Position numbers and translations under genes: made by a program
The notes under the pieces: model-generated
Database searches by the model: none
Told to the model about the DNA's origin: nothing
The model's input: only the letters and a program-made list of their open reading frames with translations
Shown here: positions 16,814-25,344 of the stretch, in pieces
How positions within the stretch are numbered: the first letter of the stretch is position 1
Layout: each line of letters starts with the position of its first letter
Assembly: GCA_027489335.1 (NCBI GenBank)
Contig: JAIXZX010000005.1
Span: 275,125 to 339,124 of the forward strand
DNA length: 64,000 nt
Direction: 5' to 3'
From: Caulobacteraceae bacterium
GTDB lineage: Bacteria; Pseudomonadota; Alphaproteobacteria; Caulobacterales; Caulobacteraceae

Positions 16814-18400
16814 TTAAGCCGCCTGGCGGGCTTCTACGGGGGCCAGGCGGATCAGGTAGTCGAAGGCTGAGAGGGCGGCCTTGGAGCCGTCGCCCATGGA
16901 GATGACGATCTGCTTGTAGGGCGTCGTCGTCGCATCGCCGGCGGCGAAGACGCCGGCCACGGAGGTCTGGCCCTTGGCGTCGACCTCGATCTCGCCGCGG
17001 GGGGAGAGCGCCACGCCGCCCTCGGCCAGCCACTCGGTGTTGGGCACCAGGCCGATCTGGACGAAGATGCCTTCCAGCTCGACGGTGTGGCCCTCGCCCG
17101 TGCCGCGGTCGTTATAGGTCAGGCCCGTGACCTTGGACCCGTCCCCCAGCACTTCGGTGGTCAGCGCCGAGGTGATGACGGTGACGTTGTTCAGGCTCTT
17201 CAGCTTGCGCTGCAGCACCTCGTCGGCGCGGAGCTTGCCGTCATATTCGATCAGGGTGACGTGGGCGACGATGCCGGCCAGGTCGATGGCGGCCTCGACG
17301 CCGGAATTGCCGCCGCCGATCACGGCCACGCGCTTGCCCTTATAGAGGGGGCCGTCGCAGTGGGGGCAGTAGGCCACGCCCTTGTTGCGATAGGTGTCTT
17401 CGCCGGGCACGTTCATCTGCCGCCAGCGGGCGCCGGGCGCCAGGATGACGGTGCGGGATTTCAGCGAGGCGCCGTTCTCCAGCACGATCTCCACCAGGCC
17501 GCCGGTCTCGGACGCCGGGATCAGCTTGGTCGCCTTCTGCAGGTTCATGATGTCGACCTCATAGTCGCGCACATGGCGCTCCAGGTCGGCGGCGAGCTTG
17601 GGGCCCTCGGTGTGCGGGGTGCCGGTGAGGTTTTCGATGGCCATGGTGTCGAGCACCTGACCGCCGAAGCGTTCGGCCGCGATGCCGGTGCGGATGCCCT
17701 TGCGCGCCGCATAGATGGCCGCGGCCGCGCCGGCCGGACCGCCGCCGATGACCAGAACCTCGAAGGGCTCCTTGGCCTTGATCTTCGCAGCGTCGCGAGC
17801 GGCGGCCCCGGTGTCGAGCTTGGCCAGCACCTGTTCCAGGGTCATGCGGCCCTGACCGAATTCGGCGCCGTTCAGCATGATGGTCGGCACGGCCATGATC
17901 TGGCGGGCGGCGACTTCGTCCTGGAAGAGCGCGCCGTCGATGGCGGTGTGGCGGATGCGGGGGTTCAGCGCCGCCATGGTGTTCAGCGCCTGCACCACGT
18001 CGGGGCAGTTCTGGCACGACAGGGAGAAATAGGTTTCGAACACGAAGTCGCCTTCCAGCGCCTTCACCTGTTCGATGGCCTCGGCGTCCACCTTGGGCGG
18101 ATGGCCGCCGACGTGCAGCAGGGCCAGCACCAGCGAGGTGAACTCGTGGCCCATGGGCAGGCCGGCGAAGGTCACGGCCACGTCGGTTCCGGCCCGGCGG
18201 ATCTCGAAGGAGGGCTTGCGCGCGTCATCCCCGTCGGTGCGCAGGGTCACCTTGCCGGCCGAGACCGAGACGATGTCCTCGAGCAGCTCGCCCATCTCGG
18301 CGGCCTTGGGGCCATCGCCCAGCGAGGCGACCAGCTCCACCGGCTGGGTCACGTTCTGCAGATAGCCCTGCAGCTGGCTCTTCAGCGTAGCGTCCAACAT
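16814..18400 (-). CDS. ahpF: Alkyl hydroperoxide reductase subunit F (NADH:peroxiredoxin reductase)
   Basis: The 528-residue flavoprotein passes electrons from NADH to AhpC. The N-terminal double thioredoxin-like domain contains the active disulfide in SCQNCPDV; the C-terminal thioredoxin-reductase-like part has the FAD motif [19 protein letters not shown], the redox pair in AYCPHCDGP and the NADH motif [17 protein letters not shown]. All four redox cysteines are present and the length is typical. It lies 154 bp downstream of ahpC on the same strand, so the two probably form one peroxide-defence operon. Confidence 0.97.
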   Translation of the reverse strand: MLDATLKSQLQGYLQNVTQPVELVASLGDGPKAAEMGELLEDIVSVSAGKVTLRTDGDDARKPSFEIRRAGTDVAVTFAGLPMGHEFTSLVLALLHVGGHPPKVDAEAIEQVKALEGDFVFETYFSLSCQNCPDVVQALNTMAALNPRIRHTAIDGALFQDEVAARQIMAVPTIMLNGAEFGQGRMTLEQVLAKLDTGAAARDAAKIKAKEPFEVLVIGGGPAGAAAAIYAARKGIRTGIAAERFGGQVLDTMAIENLTGTPHTEGPKLAADLERHVRDYEVDIMNLQKATKLIPASETGGLVEIVLENGASLKSRTVILAPGARWRQMNVPGEDTYRNKGVAYCPHCDGPLYKGKRVAVIGGGNSGVEAAIDLAGIVAHVTLIEYDGKLRADEVLQRKLKSLNNVTVITSALTTEVLGDGSKVTGLTYNDRGTGEGHTVELEGIFVQIGLVPNTEWLAEGGVALSPRGEIEVDAKGQTSVAGVFAAGDATTTPYKQIVISMGDGSKAALSAFDYLIRLAPVEARQAA

Positions 18401-18554
18401 GGCTCGGGTCCGGTTTTCGTGGGCGGGGCGGCGCGCAAGATCGCTCGCGCGGGGCGCGCCCCATGAGCGGGGGAGAATGGCGGCAGGAGGTCAGGCGTTC
18501 CCGCCGCCGGCCAGGATGCGTCCAGGCGGCGACGGGAGGCTTGAAGAGTCGGTC

Positions 18555-19118
18555 TTAGATCTTGCCGACGAGGTCGAGGGAGGGCGACAGGGTCTTTTCG
18601 CCTTCTTCCCACTTGGCCGGGCAGACTTCGCCCGGATGGGCGGCCACGTACTGGGCCGCGCGGATCTTGCGCAGCAGCTCCATGGCGTTGCGGCCGATTC
18701 CCTCGGCGGTGACTTCCATGAACTGGATCACGCCTTCCGGGTCGATCAGGAAGGTGCCGCGGTCAGCCAGGCCCTGGCCGGCGCGCATCATGCCGAAGTT
18801 GTTGGTGACCACGCCCGAGGGGTCGCCGATCATGGTGTACTGGATCTTGCCGATGGCCGGCGAGGAGTCGTGCCAAGCCTTGTGCGAGAAGTGGGTGTCG
18901 GTCGAGACCGAATAGATCTCCACGCCGAGCTTCTGGAACTGGGCGTAGTTGTCGGCCAGGTCCTCCAGCTCCGTCGGGCAGACGAAGGTGAAGTCGGCCG
19001 GGTAGAAGAACACCACCGACCACTTGCCCTTCAGGTCGGCGTCGCTGACCTCGACGAACTTGCCGCCCTTATAGGCCTGGGCGGTGAAGGGAAGAATGGA
19101 CGTGTTGACGGAAGCCAT
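18555..19118 (-). CDS. ahpC: Alkyl hydroperoxide reductase subunit C (peroxiredoxin)
   Basis: This 187-residue typical 2-Cys peroxiredoxin reduces hydrogen and organic peroxides in the cytoplasm. Peroxidatic Cys47 lies in [10 protein letters not shown] and resolving Cys166 in GEVCPAKW. It heads the ahpC-ahpF unit. The 120 bp upstream contain the palindrome AAATCGATTT (19197-19206), a possible promoter-region site; no regulator gene is adjacent. The start is supported by AGAGAT before the ATG and by the standard N-terminus. Confidence 0.97.
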   Translation of the reverse strand: MASVNTSILPFTAQAYKGGKFVEVSDADLKGKWSVVFFYPADFTFVCPTELEDLADNYAQFQKLGVEIYSVSTDTHFSHKAWHDSSPAIGKIQYTMIGDPSGVVTNNFGMMRAGQGLADRGTFLIDPEGVIQFMEVTAEGIGRNAMELLRKIRAAQYVAAHPGEVCPAKWEEGEKTLSPSLDLVGKI

Positions 19119-19238
19119 GCGCGATCTCTCCGGGCGTTGGGTGGGTGGATAGGGGGAGGAAACACCGCCTTCCTACCACCCCATGCTGCATCGCAGAAAT
19201 CGATTTTATCTGGCCCGGCGATAGAGGGGGTCGATGGG

Positions 19239-20171
19239 CTACCCTGTTGAGGCGCTCGGATCTATCAGGCGCATGCGATAGTTCCCGCGGGTGAGGCCCG
19301 CCTTTGCAATGAGCGTCCGAAGCTCCGCTGCCATCGCGTTCATAGACGTTTCTGAGTGATTTCGGACTTCAATTACACGCCAGTCTTCGTCATCCGCTTC
19401 TGGAAGAACGTTCGAAATCAGGGTGGGTCGCTCGTCTATAGCCAACTCTAGATCATCGACCTGATCGTCAGTGAGGTTCTTAACTTTTAACTCAATCAAG
19501 AAGCGCGGTTCCGGTCGAGTTCTAAATCTAACCCTTGGCGTGGGGTTTTCTATTTTTGATAACCGATCTTCGATTGACCCAAGAGACCGAATTATAATCT
19601 CTTCTGCAGTCGTCTCTCTCGTGGTGGGCGATAGAACATCTACAATTACATTACTGAGAAAAGGCACATATGTGGATTCTTCGAATGCCATAATCTTATT
19701 CTTCAGAGAGACAATAAGATCTGCAAAAAACTTCTCCATCCCCAGAATATTAAGATTATTTGGATAAAAAATTATGTTAAAGTCATGAATATCGAACGGT
19801 ATTTCGCTTCCAGTGCAACACACTATAATTGTAGGCTTCTTTGATGATATTCGAAGTCCAAGCTCGAACATTACATTTGGATTTAAGTCGCTTATATCAG
19901 CAACAACAATTGGTTTATTGAATATATTTCCAACGACTCGCTCGGATATCCTATCGGTTGCCTCATTCGTCCAGACATTTACAGGAATAAATCCAGCGGC
20001 AGAAATTCCCCGATGAAGTAATTTTTGAACATCTCTCCAGTGAGATTCGTCATAATTCTTCGTAGAAGAAATGGGCATTATGAGCCCACACTCCTTCGCA
20101 GTCCCTCCGGGTGCAGAGGTCCTAGCATCTCCGGCCGCTTGAATCGTTTCGGCTTCTTTTTTTATGGTCAT
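19239..20171 (-). CDS. TIR-like / nucleoside 2-deoxyribosyltransferase-like domain protein, horizontally acquired
   Basis: Starting at the ATG at 20171, with GGGAG seven bases upstream, the product is 310 residues; a longer in-frame version to 20336 has no comparable ribosome binding site. Residues 28-125 look like a Rossmann-type TIR-like or deoxyribosyltransferase-like domain: CGLIMPIS at the first strand, a helix with HWRDVQKLL, then NKPIVVADISDLNPNVMFELGLR (residues 86-107), in which the DxSDxNPNVxxELG motif with candidate catalytic Glu103 is characteristic. Residues 190-310 form a second, unrecognised region with a short coiled stretch. The gene is strikingly AT-rich, using ATA, ATT, AAA and AGA codons that are rare in its neighbours, so recent transfer is clear. 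Proteins with this domain are often nucleotide-consuming immune effectors. No partner gene is adjacent, so a stand-alone role is inferred. Confidence 0.7.
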   Translation of the reverse strand: MTIKKEAETIQAAGDARTSAPGGTAKECGLIMPISSTKNYDESHWRDVQKLLHRGISAAGFIPVNVWTNEATDRISERVVGNIFNKPIVVADISDLNPNVMFELGLRISSKKPTIIVCCTGSEIPFDIHDFNIIFYPNNLNILGMEKFFADLIVSLKNKIMAFEESTYVPFLSNVIVDVLSPTTRETTAEEIIIRSLGSIEDRLSKIENPTPRVRFRTRPEPRFLIELKVKNLTDDQVDDLELAIDERPTLISNVLPEADDEDWRVIEVRNHSETSMNAMAAELRTLIAKAGLTRGNYRMRLIDPSASTG

Positions 20172-20332
20172 ATTTAGTCTCCCGAAATATAGAGAAATCT
20201 TAGGGATTAATACATCGGCGTCAACAATCGCGATGCTTCCGCGTAAATCCTGCGGAGCGACCCGTTGTGCTTTAGGGCCGAGAAGCGCTGTCGCATGGCT
20301 GAATGGGCGAAGCTCGCTTAGCTGTGCTCGCT

Positions 20333-21694
20333 TCAATCCCTATGCCGCTGAGGTAGAAGGACGTTCACCGTGTCGCCTGCATTCGCAGCCCGCCGCTCCC
20401 CCCGCCCAATCTCCTTCAGCAGATCGTGCACATAGAGCCCGAAGTCGACCTGGATGGTGTGGCGCTGGCTCTTGTAGAAGTGGCCCATGTGCAGGGCCTC
20501 GTCCTTGGCGATGATGGCCTCCATCTCGGGCGCGCTCGGCGGGACGTAGCGGCCGGTGAGGCAGGCCGCCGCCAGCTTGGCCTGCTGCTCGGCGAAGTTG
20601 ACCAGGGTCGGCAGGGGCTGGGCCAGGCCCATGAAGAAGAGGTTTGGCACGCCGGGCTTCATCATCCGCTTGAAGAGGGGGAAGCGGTTTTCGCCGTCGG
20701 GGCGCAGGGCCGCGTCCTCGAAGAACGGGAAGCTGATCTGATAGCCGGTGGCGTAGATGATGGCGTCCACCGCCTCCACGCTGCCGTCCTCGAAGCGGAC
20801 CTGATGGCCCATCAGCTCGGCGATATTGGGCTTGAACTTGATGTCGCCGCAGCCGGCCCGGGTGAGGAACTCGCCGGAGACCGACGGGTGGGCGGTCAGG
20901 GGCTCGTGGTCGGGCGCCGGCAGGCCGTAGTCCTCCATATTGCCCACCACCTTGCGGATGCGCTTGGCGGCCAGGCGCAGGCCCAGCTTTCGCGGCATCC
21001 AGTGGGGCATGGCGGCTTTGTCGGCGACCTTGCCGTTGATGTATTTGGGCAGCACCCAGACGCCCCGGCGGGCGGCCACCCACAGGGTCTTTGCGATCGG
21101 CTTCTGGGACAGCTCCGAGGCGATATCCATGGCCGAATTGCCCATGCCGACCACCACCACATTCTTGCCGCGCAGGTCGATGGGATCGAACGGGCTGCGA
21201 TAGGCGTGGGCGTGGAAGGCCGTGCCTGAGAACGCGCCGGGATAGTCGGGGGTTCGCGGGTCCCAGTGGTGGCCGTTGGCGACGAAGAGGACGTCGTAGG
21301 TCCTGGTCTCTCCGGTCGAGAGCGTGATGGCCCAGCGGCCGTCGTCCGTGCGCACCGCCTTGGTGACGGCGGTGTTGAAGGTGATGTGCGGGCGAAGTCC
21401 GAAGTGGTCCACATAGTCGCGGAAATACTTCAGCAGCTGGCTGTGGTGGGGGAAGTCTGGCCAGTCGGCGGGCACGGGATAGTCCTCGAAGGCCAGGCGC
21501 CATTTCGAGGTGTCGATGTGCAGGCTCTCGTAGCAGGCCGACATGCCGTTGGGATTGTTGAAGTACCAGTTGCCGCCCACGTCGTCGGACATCTCGAAGA
21601 CGTCGAAGGGTATGTTCTCATCCTTCAGCCGCTTGGCCGTGGTGAAACCCGAGGGGCCAGCCCCGATGATGCAGGCGGTGGGGGGCGTGGTCAT
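20333..21694 (-). CDS. Flavin-containing monooxygenase family protein
   Basis: The 453-residue enzyme has the FAD motif GAGPSG near the N-terminus, the FMO fingerprint in FSGTAFHAHAYRSP, the NADPH motif VVGMGNSAMD and the late ATGY motif (YATGYQISFPF). These identify a class B flavin monooxygenase that uses NADPH and oxygen to oxidise soft nucleophiles or insert oxygen beside ketones. The substrate is unknown. The ATG at 21694 gives MTTPPTACIIGAGPSG; the upstream frame runs into an intergenic repeat. The foreign TIR-like gene lies immediately downstream on the same strand. Confidence 0.93.
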   Translation of the reverse strand: MTTPPTACIIGAGPSGFTTAKRLKDENIPFDVFEMSDDVGGNWYFNNPNGMSACYESLHIDTSKWRLAFEDYPVPADWPDFPHHSQLLKYFRDYVDHFGLRPHITFNTAVTKAVRTDDGRWAITLSTGETRTYDVLFVANGHHWDPRTPDYPGAFSGTAFHAHAYRSPFDPIDLRGKNVVVVGMGNSAMDIASELSQKPIAKTLWVAARRGVWVLPKYINGKVADKAAMPHWMPRKLGLRLAAKRIRKVVGNMEDYGLPAPDHEPLTAHPSVSGEFLTRAGCGDIKFKPNIAELMGHQVRFEDGSVEAVDAIIYATGYQISFPFFEDAALRPDGENRFPLFKRMMKPGVPNLFFMGLAQPLPTLVNFAEQQAKLAAACLTGRYVPPSAPEMEAIIAKDEALHMGHFYKSQRHTIQVDFGLYVHDLLKEIGRGERRAANAGDTVNVLLPQRHRD

Positions 21695-21951
21695 GGCTCT
21701 GTTCCTCCCGCGCCGATGTGGCCTCGGCTGTGGTGGGGAGAGGATGGCGGGGTTTCCCCTAGGGTCGGCAACCGGGGGGCGGTGCGAGGAAGAGGGGACA
21801 CGAAGGACGCTAATGATCGCAAAGGACACAAGGGCGGCTTCCACCCCACCCCCGTCGCCCTCGGACTTGATCCGAGGGCCCATGAACACCGCGGCCGGCC
21901 TCTGTGTGCATGGATGCTCGGGTCAAGCCCGAGCATGACGGGGGGAGGGGG
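21695..21951. other. Gap with a REPIN-like repeat and a GGGGACACGAAGG motif
   Basis: The 257 bp separate the monooxygenase start from the next gene's stop, both on the minus strand. Beyond the likely monooxygenase promoter there is a purine-rich stretch with GGGGACACGAAGG and CAAAGGACACAAGGG (21793-21832), sharing its core with the gap at about 4070, and then one copy of the 90 bp doublet palindrome. Confidence 0.5.
21852..21941. repeat. REPIN-like doublet palindrome, copy 3 (90 bp)
   Basis: Bounded by CCGTCG and TGACGG. The left stem is CCCTCGGA-CTTGA-TCCGAGGG and the right stem ATGCTCGGG-TCAAG-CCCGAGCAT. The stems differ in sequence from the other copies while the loops CTTGA and TCAAG are kept, and pairing is preserved by matched changes. 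Confidence 0.8.
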
Positions 21952-22797
21952 CTATCGCCGGGCCTCCAGGAGGTCGGACCAGCGCCAGGTCGCTTCGCCG
22001 AGCGCCAGGCGCGGGGCGGTGGGGCCGTCGGCGAGGCTGAGGACCACCAGGCCCCGGACGGGATCGCGGCGGCAGGCTTCCGGCGCGAAGGCCACCTCCA
22101 CGGCGATGGCCTGGCGCACGCCCGCCAGCCCCTTGCCCGCCTGGCCGGGCGTCTGGACCCAGTCCCCGTCCCACAGATGCAGGGCGCGGCCCCGGGCGCC
22201 GGCCGCAGCGCTGGCCTCGGCCACCGTGGCGCGGATCTTGGGGTCTTTGCGGAGCGCGGTCTGCAGCCGGGCGATCATGCTGCAGGACGCCCCGCCGCCG
22301 CCGGCCCCGTCGCCGGTTCCCGCGCTTGAGCTTCCCGTTCCGTTCAGACCTCCGCCGGGGCCCTGTCCCACCGTGGTCGCGCCTGCGGTCTCGGCGGCCG
22401 TGAGCAGGGCGTAGGTGGGAGCCTTGGGCGCGGGCGGGACGGGCAGGGGCGGGATCTCCGGCGGGCGCGGCGCGGGCCTCGCCTGACGCGGCGGCGGGGC
22501 GGGCGGGGCGAGCTTCGGCGCAGGGGCCGGCGGCGTCGCCGCAGCCGGCGGGCTCGTGTCGTTCTCCGCCGGGCCGTCCGGCGCCTCGGCGGGCTCCGGC
22601 TCCGGCAGGGGTTCGGGCTCCGGCAGGGGTTCGGGCTCCGGCGGGGTCGGCGGGACCAGGGCCACCAGGATGGGGCGCGGCTCTGGAGTCGTCTCGGCCG
22701 GGCGGGCCAGCGCCAGAGCGCCCAGGATCAGGCCGTGCAGCACCAGACTCGCCAGTCCTGCGGCCCCGCGCGCCGTCCTGTTGCGCCGCTCTGACAT
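21952..22797 (-). CDS. TonB-like proline-rich membrane-anchored protein
   Basis: From the ATG at 22797 the protein has 281 residues: a short basic start, one membrane helix (GLASLVLHGLILGALALA, residues 14-31), a long Pro/Glu/Ala-rich periplasmic spacer with repeated LPEPEP units (an 18 bp DNA unit near 22596-22640), and a globular C-terminal third with two cysteines (CSMIARLQTALRK and APEACRRDPV). The layout matches TonB family energy transducers, but no clear TonB C-terminal domain can be recognised, so coupling to an outer-membrane receptor is only possible. No exbB, exbD or receptor gene is adjacent. Codons for Pro and Ala make this segment extremely GC-rich. Confidence 0.6.
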   Translation of the reverse strand: MSERRNRTARGAAGLASLVLHGLILGALALARPAETTPEPRPILVALVPPTPPEPEPLPEPEPLPEPEPAEAPDGPAENDTSPPAAATPPAPAPKLAPPAPPPRQARPAPRPPEIPPLPVPPAPKAPTYALLTAAETAGATTVGQGPGGGLNGTGSSSAGTGDGAGGGGASCSMIARLQTALRKDPKIRATVAEASAAAGARGRALHLWDGDWVQTPGQAGKGLAGVRQAIAVEVAFAPEACRRDPVRGLVVLSLADGPTAPRLALGEATWRWSDLLEARR

Positions 22798-22993
22798 GAA
22801 CCTCTCGCCGCCGTGATCGGGGCCCAAGGGACCCACGCCGATGCGTCGAGAAGGTGGCGCCGGGCGGGCCTCCCTATGGTCAAGGCGCCATGTTGAGGCC
22901 ACGAACGCGCCTTCACGGGGCCGTGATGGGGAAAGCCAATGGCGGCTTCACGGCAGATGGGGATGGGATCTGCGTTGCAGAAAGGCGTCTGGA

Positions 22994-23545
22994 ATGACGA
23001 GATCTAAACTTCGGTCGGCTGCGACCGTCAGCGTTCTGGTGATGGCGGGCCTCGTGGCCAGCGGCTGCGCCACCAAGGGCTTTGTCCGCGACGAGGTCGC
23101 CGTGGTCGATGGCCGGGTGACAGAGGTTCAGGGCACCGCCGGCGAAGCCCTGGCCCGGGCCAATGCGGCCCACAAGCTGGCCGAGGGCAAGTTCCTCTAT
23201 GAGGTGGTGCTGTCCGACGACTCGGTGAAATTCCCATCCGACCGCCACGCCCTGTCGCCGGAAGCCGAGGCGCGGCTGGCCGAGCTGGTCCAGCGGCTGA
23301 CGTCTGAGAACCGCAACGTCTATCTGGAAATCCAGGGCCACACCGATTCGACCGGCCCGTCGGGCTATAACGACCAGCTGGGCGAGGCCCGGGCCGAGGC
23401 GGTGCGCAAGTATCTGAGCCAGCAGGGCATCGCGCTGAACCGCATGGCCACCATCTCCTATGGCGAGGAGTCGCCGGTGGCGCCCAATGAGACCGCCGAG
23501 GGCCGGTCCCAGAACCGCCGGGTGGCGATCATCGTCCTGACCTGA
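22994..23545 (+). CDS. OmpA family lipoprotein
   Basis: This 183-residue protein has a lipoprotein signal ending in LVASGC (lipidated Cys25), a short spacer and a C-terminal OmpA peptidoglycan-binding domain (about residues 65-183). The domain shows QGHTDSTG, then NDQLGEARAEAVRKYL and NRRVAIIV, the conserved diaminopimelate-contacting region. It should sit in the outer membrane and bind the cell wall, Pal-like. AAAGG eight bases before the ATG at 22994 supports the start. It is a single-gene unit followed by a strong hairpin. Confidence 0.9.
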   Translation: MTRSKLRSAATVSVLVMAGLVASGCATKGFVRDEVAVVDGRVTEVQGTAGEALARANAAHKLAEGKFLYEVVLSDDSVKFPSDRHALSPEAEARLAELVQRLTSENRNVYLEIQGHTDSTGPSGYNDQLGEARAEAVRKYLSQQGIALNRMATISYGEESPVAPNETAEGRSQNRRVAIIVLT

Positions 23546-23564
23546 TCCTCGCGCTCCCGAACAA

Positions 23565-23596
23565 GCGGGCGCCTGCTCCGTTGGACAGGCGCCCGC
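23565..23596 (+). terminator. Strong hairpin after the OmpA lipoprotein gene
   Basis: GCGGGCGCCTG (23565-23575) and CAGGCGCCCGC (23586-23596) form a perfect 11 bp stem, and TCC/GGA in the loop can extend it. It lies 20 bp after the stop codon. There is no clear T-run directly after it, so it may work as a terminator or as a 3' end-stabilising hairpin. Confidence 0.7.
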
Positions 23597-23659
23597 GCCC
23601 GGCGTTAAGCTTCACCTTTGAAGACGGCGAAAAGCCGCTGGGATTGTGGGAGCGAGACG

Positions 23660-24454
23660 ATGGATGCCAATGGCGGATTGCCCGGCGTGCGGCGCGTGGG
23701 GTTTGCGGACCCCTTTGTCTGGCTGGGCCAGGGATTTTCCGACCTTCTGCGGGCGCCGGTCCCCCTGATCGGCTACGGCATGATGATCGCGGGCCTGAGC
23801 TCTGGTCTGCTCTATGGGCTCTATGCGTCGGACGCGGCCTTCTGGGCGCTCACCCTCACCTTCGGTTTCGTCTTCGTCGCCCCCATGCTGGCCATGGGCC
23901 CCTATGAGGCCGGGCGGCGGCTGGAGGCCGGCGAGCGTCCGAGCCTTGGCCAGATCGTCTTCGTGCGGCCGGCCTTCCGCCAGGACGTGGCCTATCTCGG
24001 CCTGGCCCTGCTGCTGATCTATCTGTTCTGGGGGCGCATCGCCCAGATCGTCTTCGGCCTGTCGACCTATCAGATGTACGACACCATCGAGGCGTTTGCG
24101 ACCTTCGCCCTGACCACGGCCGAAGGGCACAACATGCTGCTGGCCGGGACCCTGGTGGGCGGGGTCATCGCGTTTTTCACCTTCACCCTGGTGGTGGTTT
24201 CGGCGCCCATGCTGCTGGACCCCCGGGCCAATGTGTTCGTCGCCACCCTGACCAGCTTCCGCACTGTGGCGCTCAATCCCGGGCCGATGCTGTTGTGGGC
24301 GGCGCTGATCTGCGCCCTGCTGCTGGCCAGCGCGGCCACAGGGTTCCTGGCCCTGGTGGTGGTGTTCCCATGGCTGGGCCTGGCCAGCTGGCGGGCCTAC
24401 CGCGCCCTGGTGGCGGAGACCGAGGCCGCGCCGCTCGGCGCTCAGCCGGCCTGA
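23660..24454 (+). CDS. DUF2189 integral membrane protein
   Basis: The 264-residue protein has about six membrane helices and matches the DUF2189 family in its opening (PFVWLGQGFSDLLRAPVPLIGYG), the LTFGFVFVAPMLAMGPYEAGRRLEAGERPS segment and VVSAPMLLDPRANVFVATLTS. Family members are inner-membrane proteins of unknown role, sometimes near cytochrome oxidase genes. The start at 23660 is preferred over the in-frame ATG at 23618 because GGGAGCGAG lies just upstream. It ends 4 bp before the convergent EAL gene. Confidence 0.85.
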   Translation: MDANGGLPGVRRVGFADPFVWLGQGFSDLLRAPVPLIGYGMMIAGLSSGLLYGLYASDAAFWALTLTFGFVFVAPMLAMGPYEAGRRLEAGERPSLGQIVFVRPAFRQDVAYLGLALLLIYLFWGRIAQIVFGLSTYQMYDTIEAFATFALTTAEGHNMLLAGTLVGGVIAFFTFTLVVVSAPMLLDPRANVFVATLTSFRTVALNPGPMLLWAALICALLLASAATGFLALVVVFPWLGLASWRAYRALVAETEAAPLGAQPA

Positions 24455-24458
24455 GGTT

Positions 24459-25250
24459 TCAGCCCACAGCCGCCAGGCGCGGAGCGTCCAGGCGGACGAT
24501 GGGCAGGGCCTCGAAGGCGGGTCTGGCCAGCAGGTAACCCTGGATGTAGCGCACGCCGATCTGGCGCAGGGCGGCCAGCTCGCCCTCGGTCTCGATGCCC
24601 TCGGCGATGACAGTGATGCCGAGCTCAGCGCACATGCGCACGATGCCGGCGACGATGATCCGCTTGGGCAGGCTCTCATCCAGGCCGCGAACCAGCTCCA
24701 TGTCGATCTTGATGATGTCGGGCTGGAATCGGGCCAGGAGGTTCAGCCCTGCATGGCCGGCCCCGAAGTCGTCCAGGGCGGTGCCAAAGCCCATCTGCCG
24801 GTAGCTGGCGACGATGTTGGCCACGTGGGCCGGCTCGGCCATCTGCTCGTTCTCGGTGAACTCGAAGATCAGCCGCTCGGACGGCAGGGCCACGGCGCTG
24901 GCGGTGGCCAGGGTCAGTCGGATGCAGGCCTGAGGCGAATAGACCGCATTGGGCAGGAAGTTGATCGACAGCCGGGCGGGGCCGTCCATCAGGCCCGCGC
25001 GCACAGCGGTCTCGATGGCCTTGACCCGGCACTGCTGGTCAAAGGCGTAGCGGGTCTCTTCGGTGACCTGCGACAGCACGCTCCAGGCCGACTCCTCGGC
25101 CGGACCCCGCACCAGGGCCTCGTAGGCGAAGGGCTGGCCGCTCTCCATGTCCATGATCGGCTGGAAGGCCATGGAGAAGTCGAAGTCGAGGCCCGCCCCA
25201 TCGCGGCACCCCTGGCAGCGAACGGCGGCGGTCGAGGGGGTGGCGGTCAT
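24459..25250 (-). CDS. EAL domain cyclic-di-GMP phosphodiesterase
   Basis: This 263-residue protein is nearly all EAL domain. The active-site set looks complete: YEALVRG (EAL motif), SINFLPNAV (Asn), FEFTENE (Glu), ALDDFGAGHAG (Asp pair), IKIDMELV (Lys), IAEGIET (Glu) and QGYLLARP (Gln). It should therefore hydrolyse c-di-GMP to pGpG. No GGDEF, PAS or membrane segment is present. The short N-terminus has a CxxC pair (RCQGCRDG) that could bind metal or sense redox state. It is monocistronic by spacing. Confidence 0.9.
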   Translation of the reverse strand: MTATPSTAAVRCQGCRDGAGLDFDFSMAFQPIMDMESGQPFAYEALVRGPAEESAWSVLSQVTEETRYAFDQQCRVKAIETAVRAGLMDGPARLSINFLPNAVYSPQACIRLTLATASAVALPSERLIFEFTENEQMAEPAHVANIVASYRQMGFGTALDDFGAGHAGLNLLARFQPDIIKIDMELVRGLDESLPKRIIVAGIVRMCAELGITVIAEGIETEGELAALRQIGVRYIQGYLLARPAFEALPIVRLDAPRLAAVG

Positions 25251-25344
25251 GCGAACAAATCCCTGGAACAGGCCGCAACCCTGCCGGGAAAGTTTGAATC
25301 AAGGGTGGAGAGCCCCTGCGACCGGCCGCCGCAGGGGCCGGACC

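Noticed and set aside
16440..17033. Protein-coding frames over the gap between cheW and ahpF
   Set aside because: The translations come from the palindromic repeats (recurring short peptides such as VKPDHDG) and recur at the other repeat copies.
19190..19238. OxyR site upstream of ahpC
   Set aside because: The only symmetry is AAATCGATTT. The ATAG-N7-CTAT spacing expected for OxyR is not present in a convincing form, so only a possible palindrome is noted.
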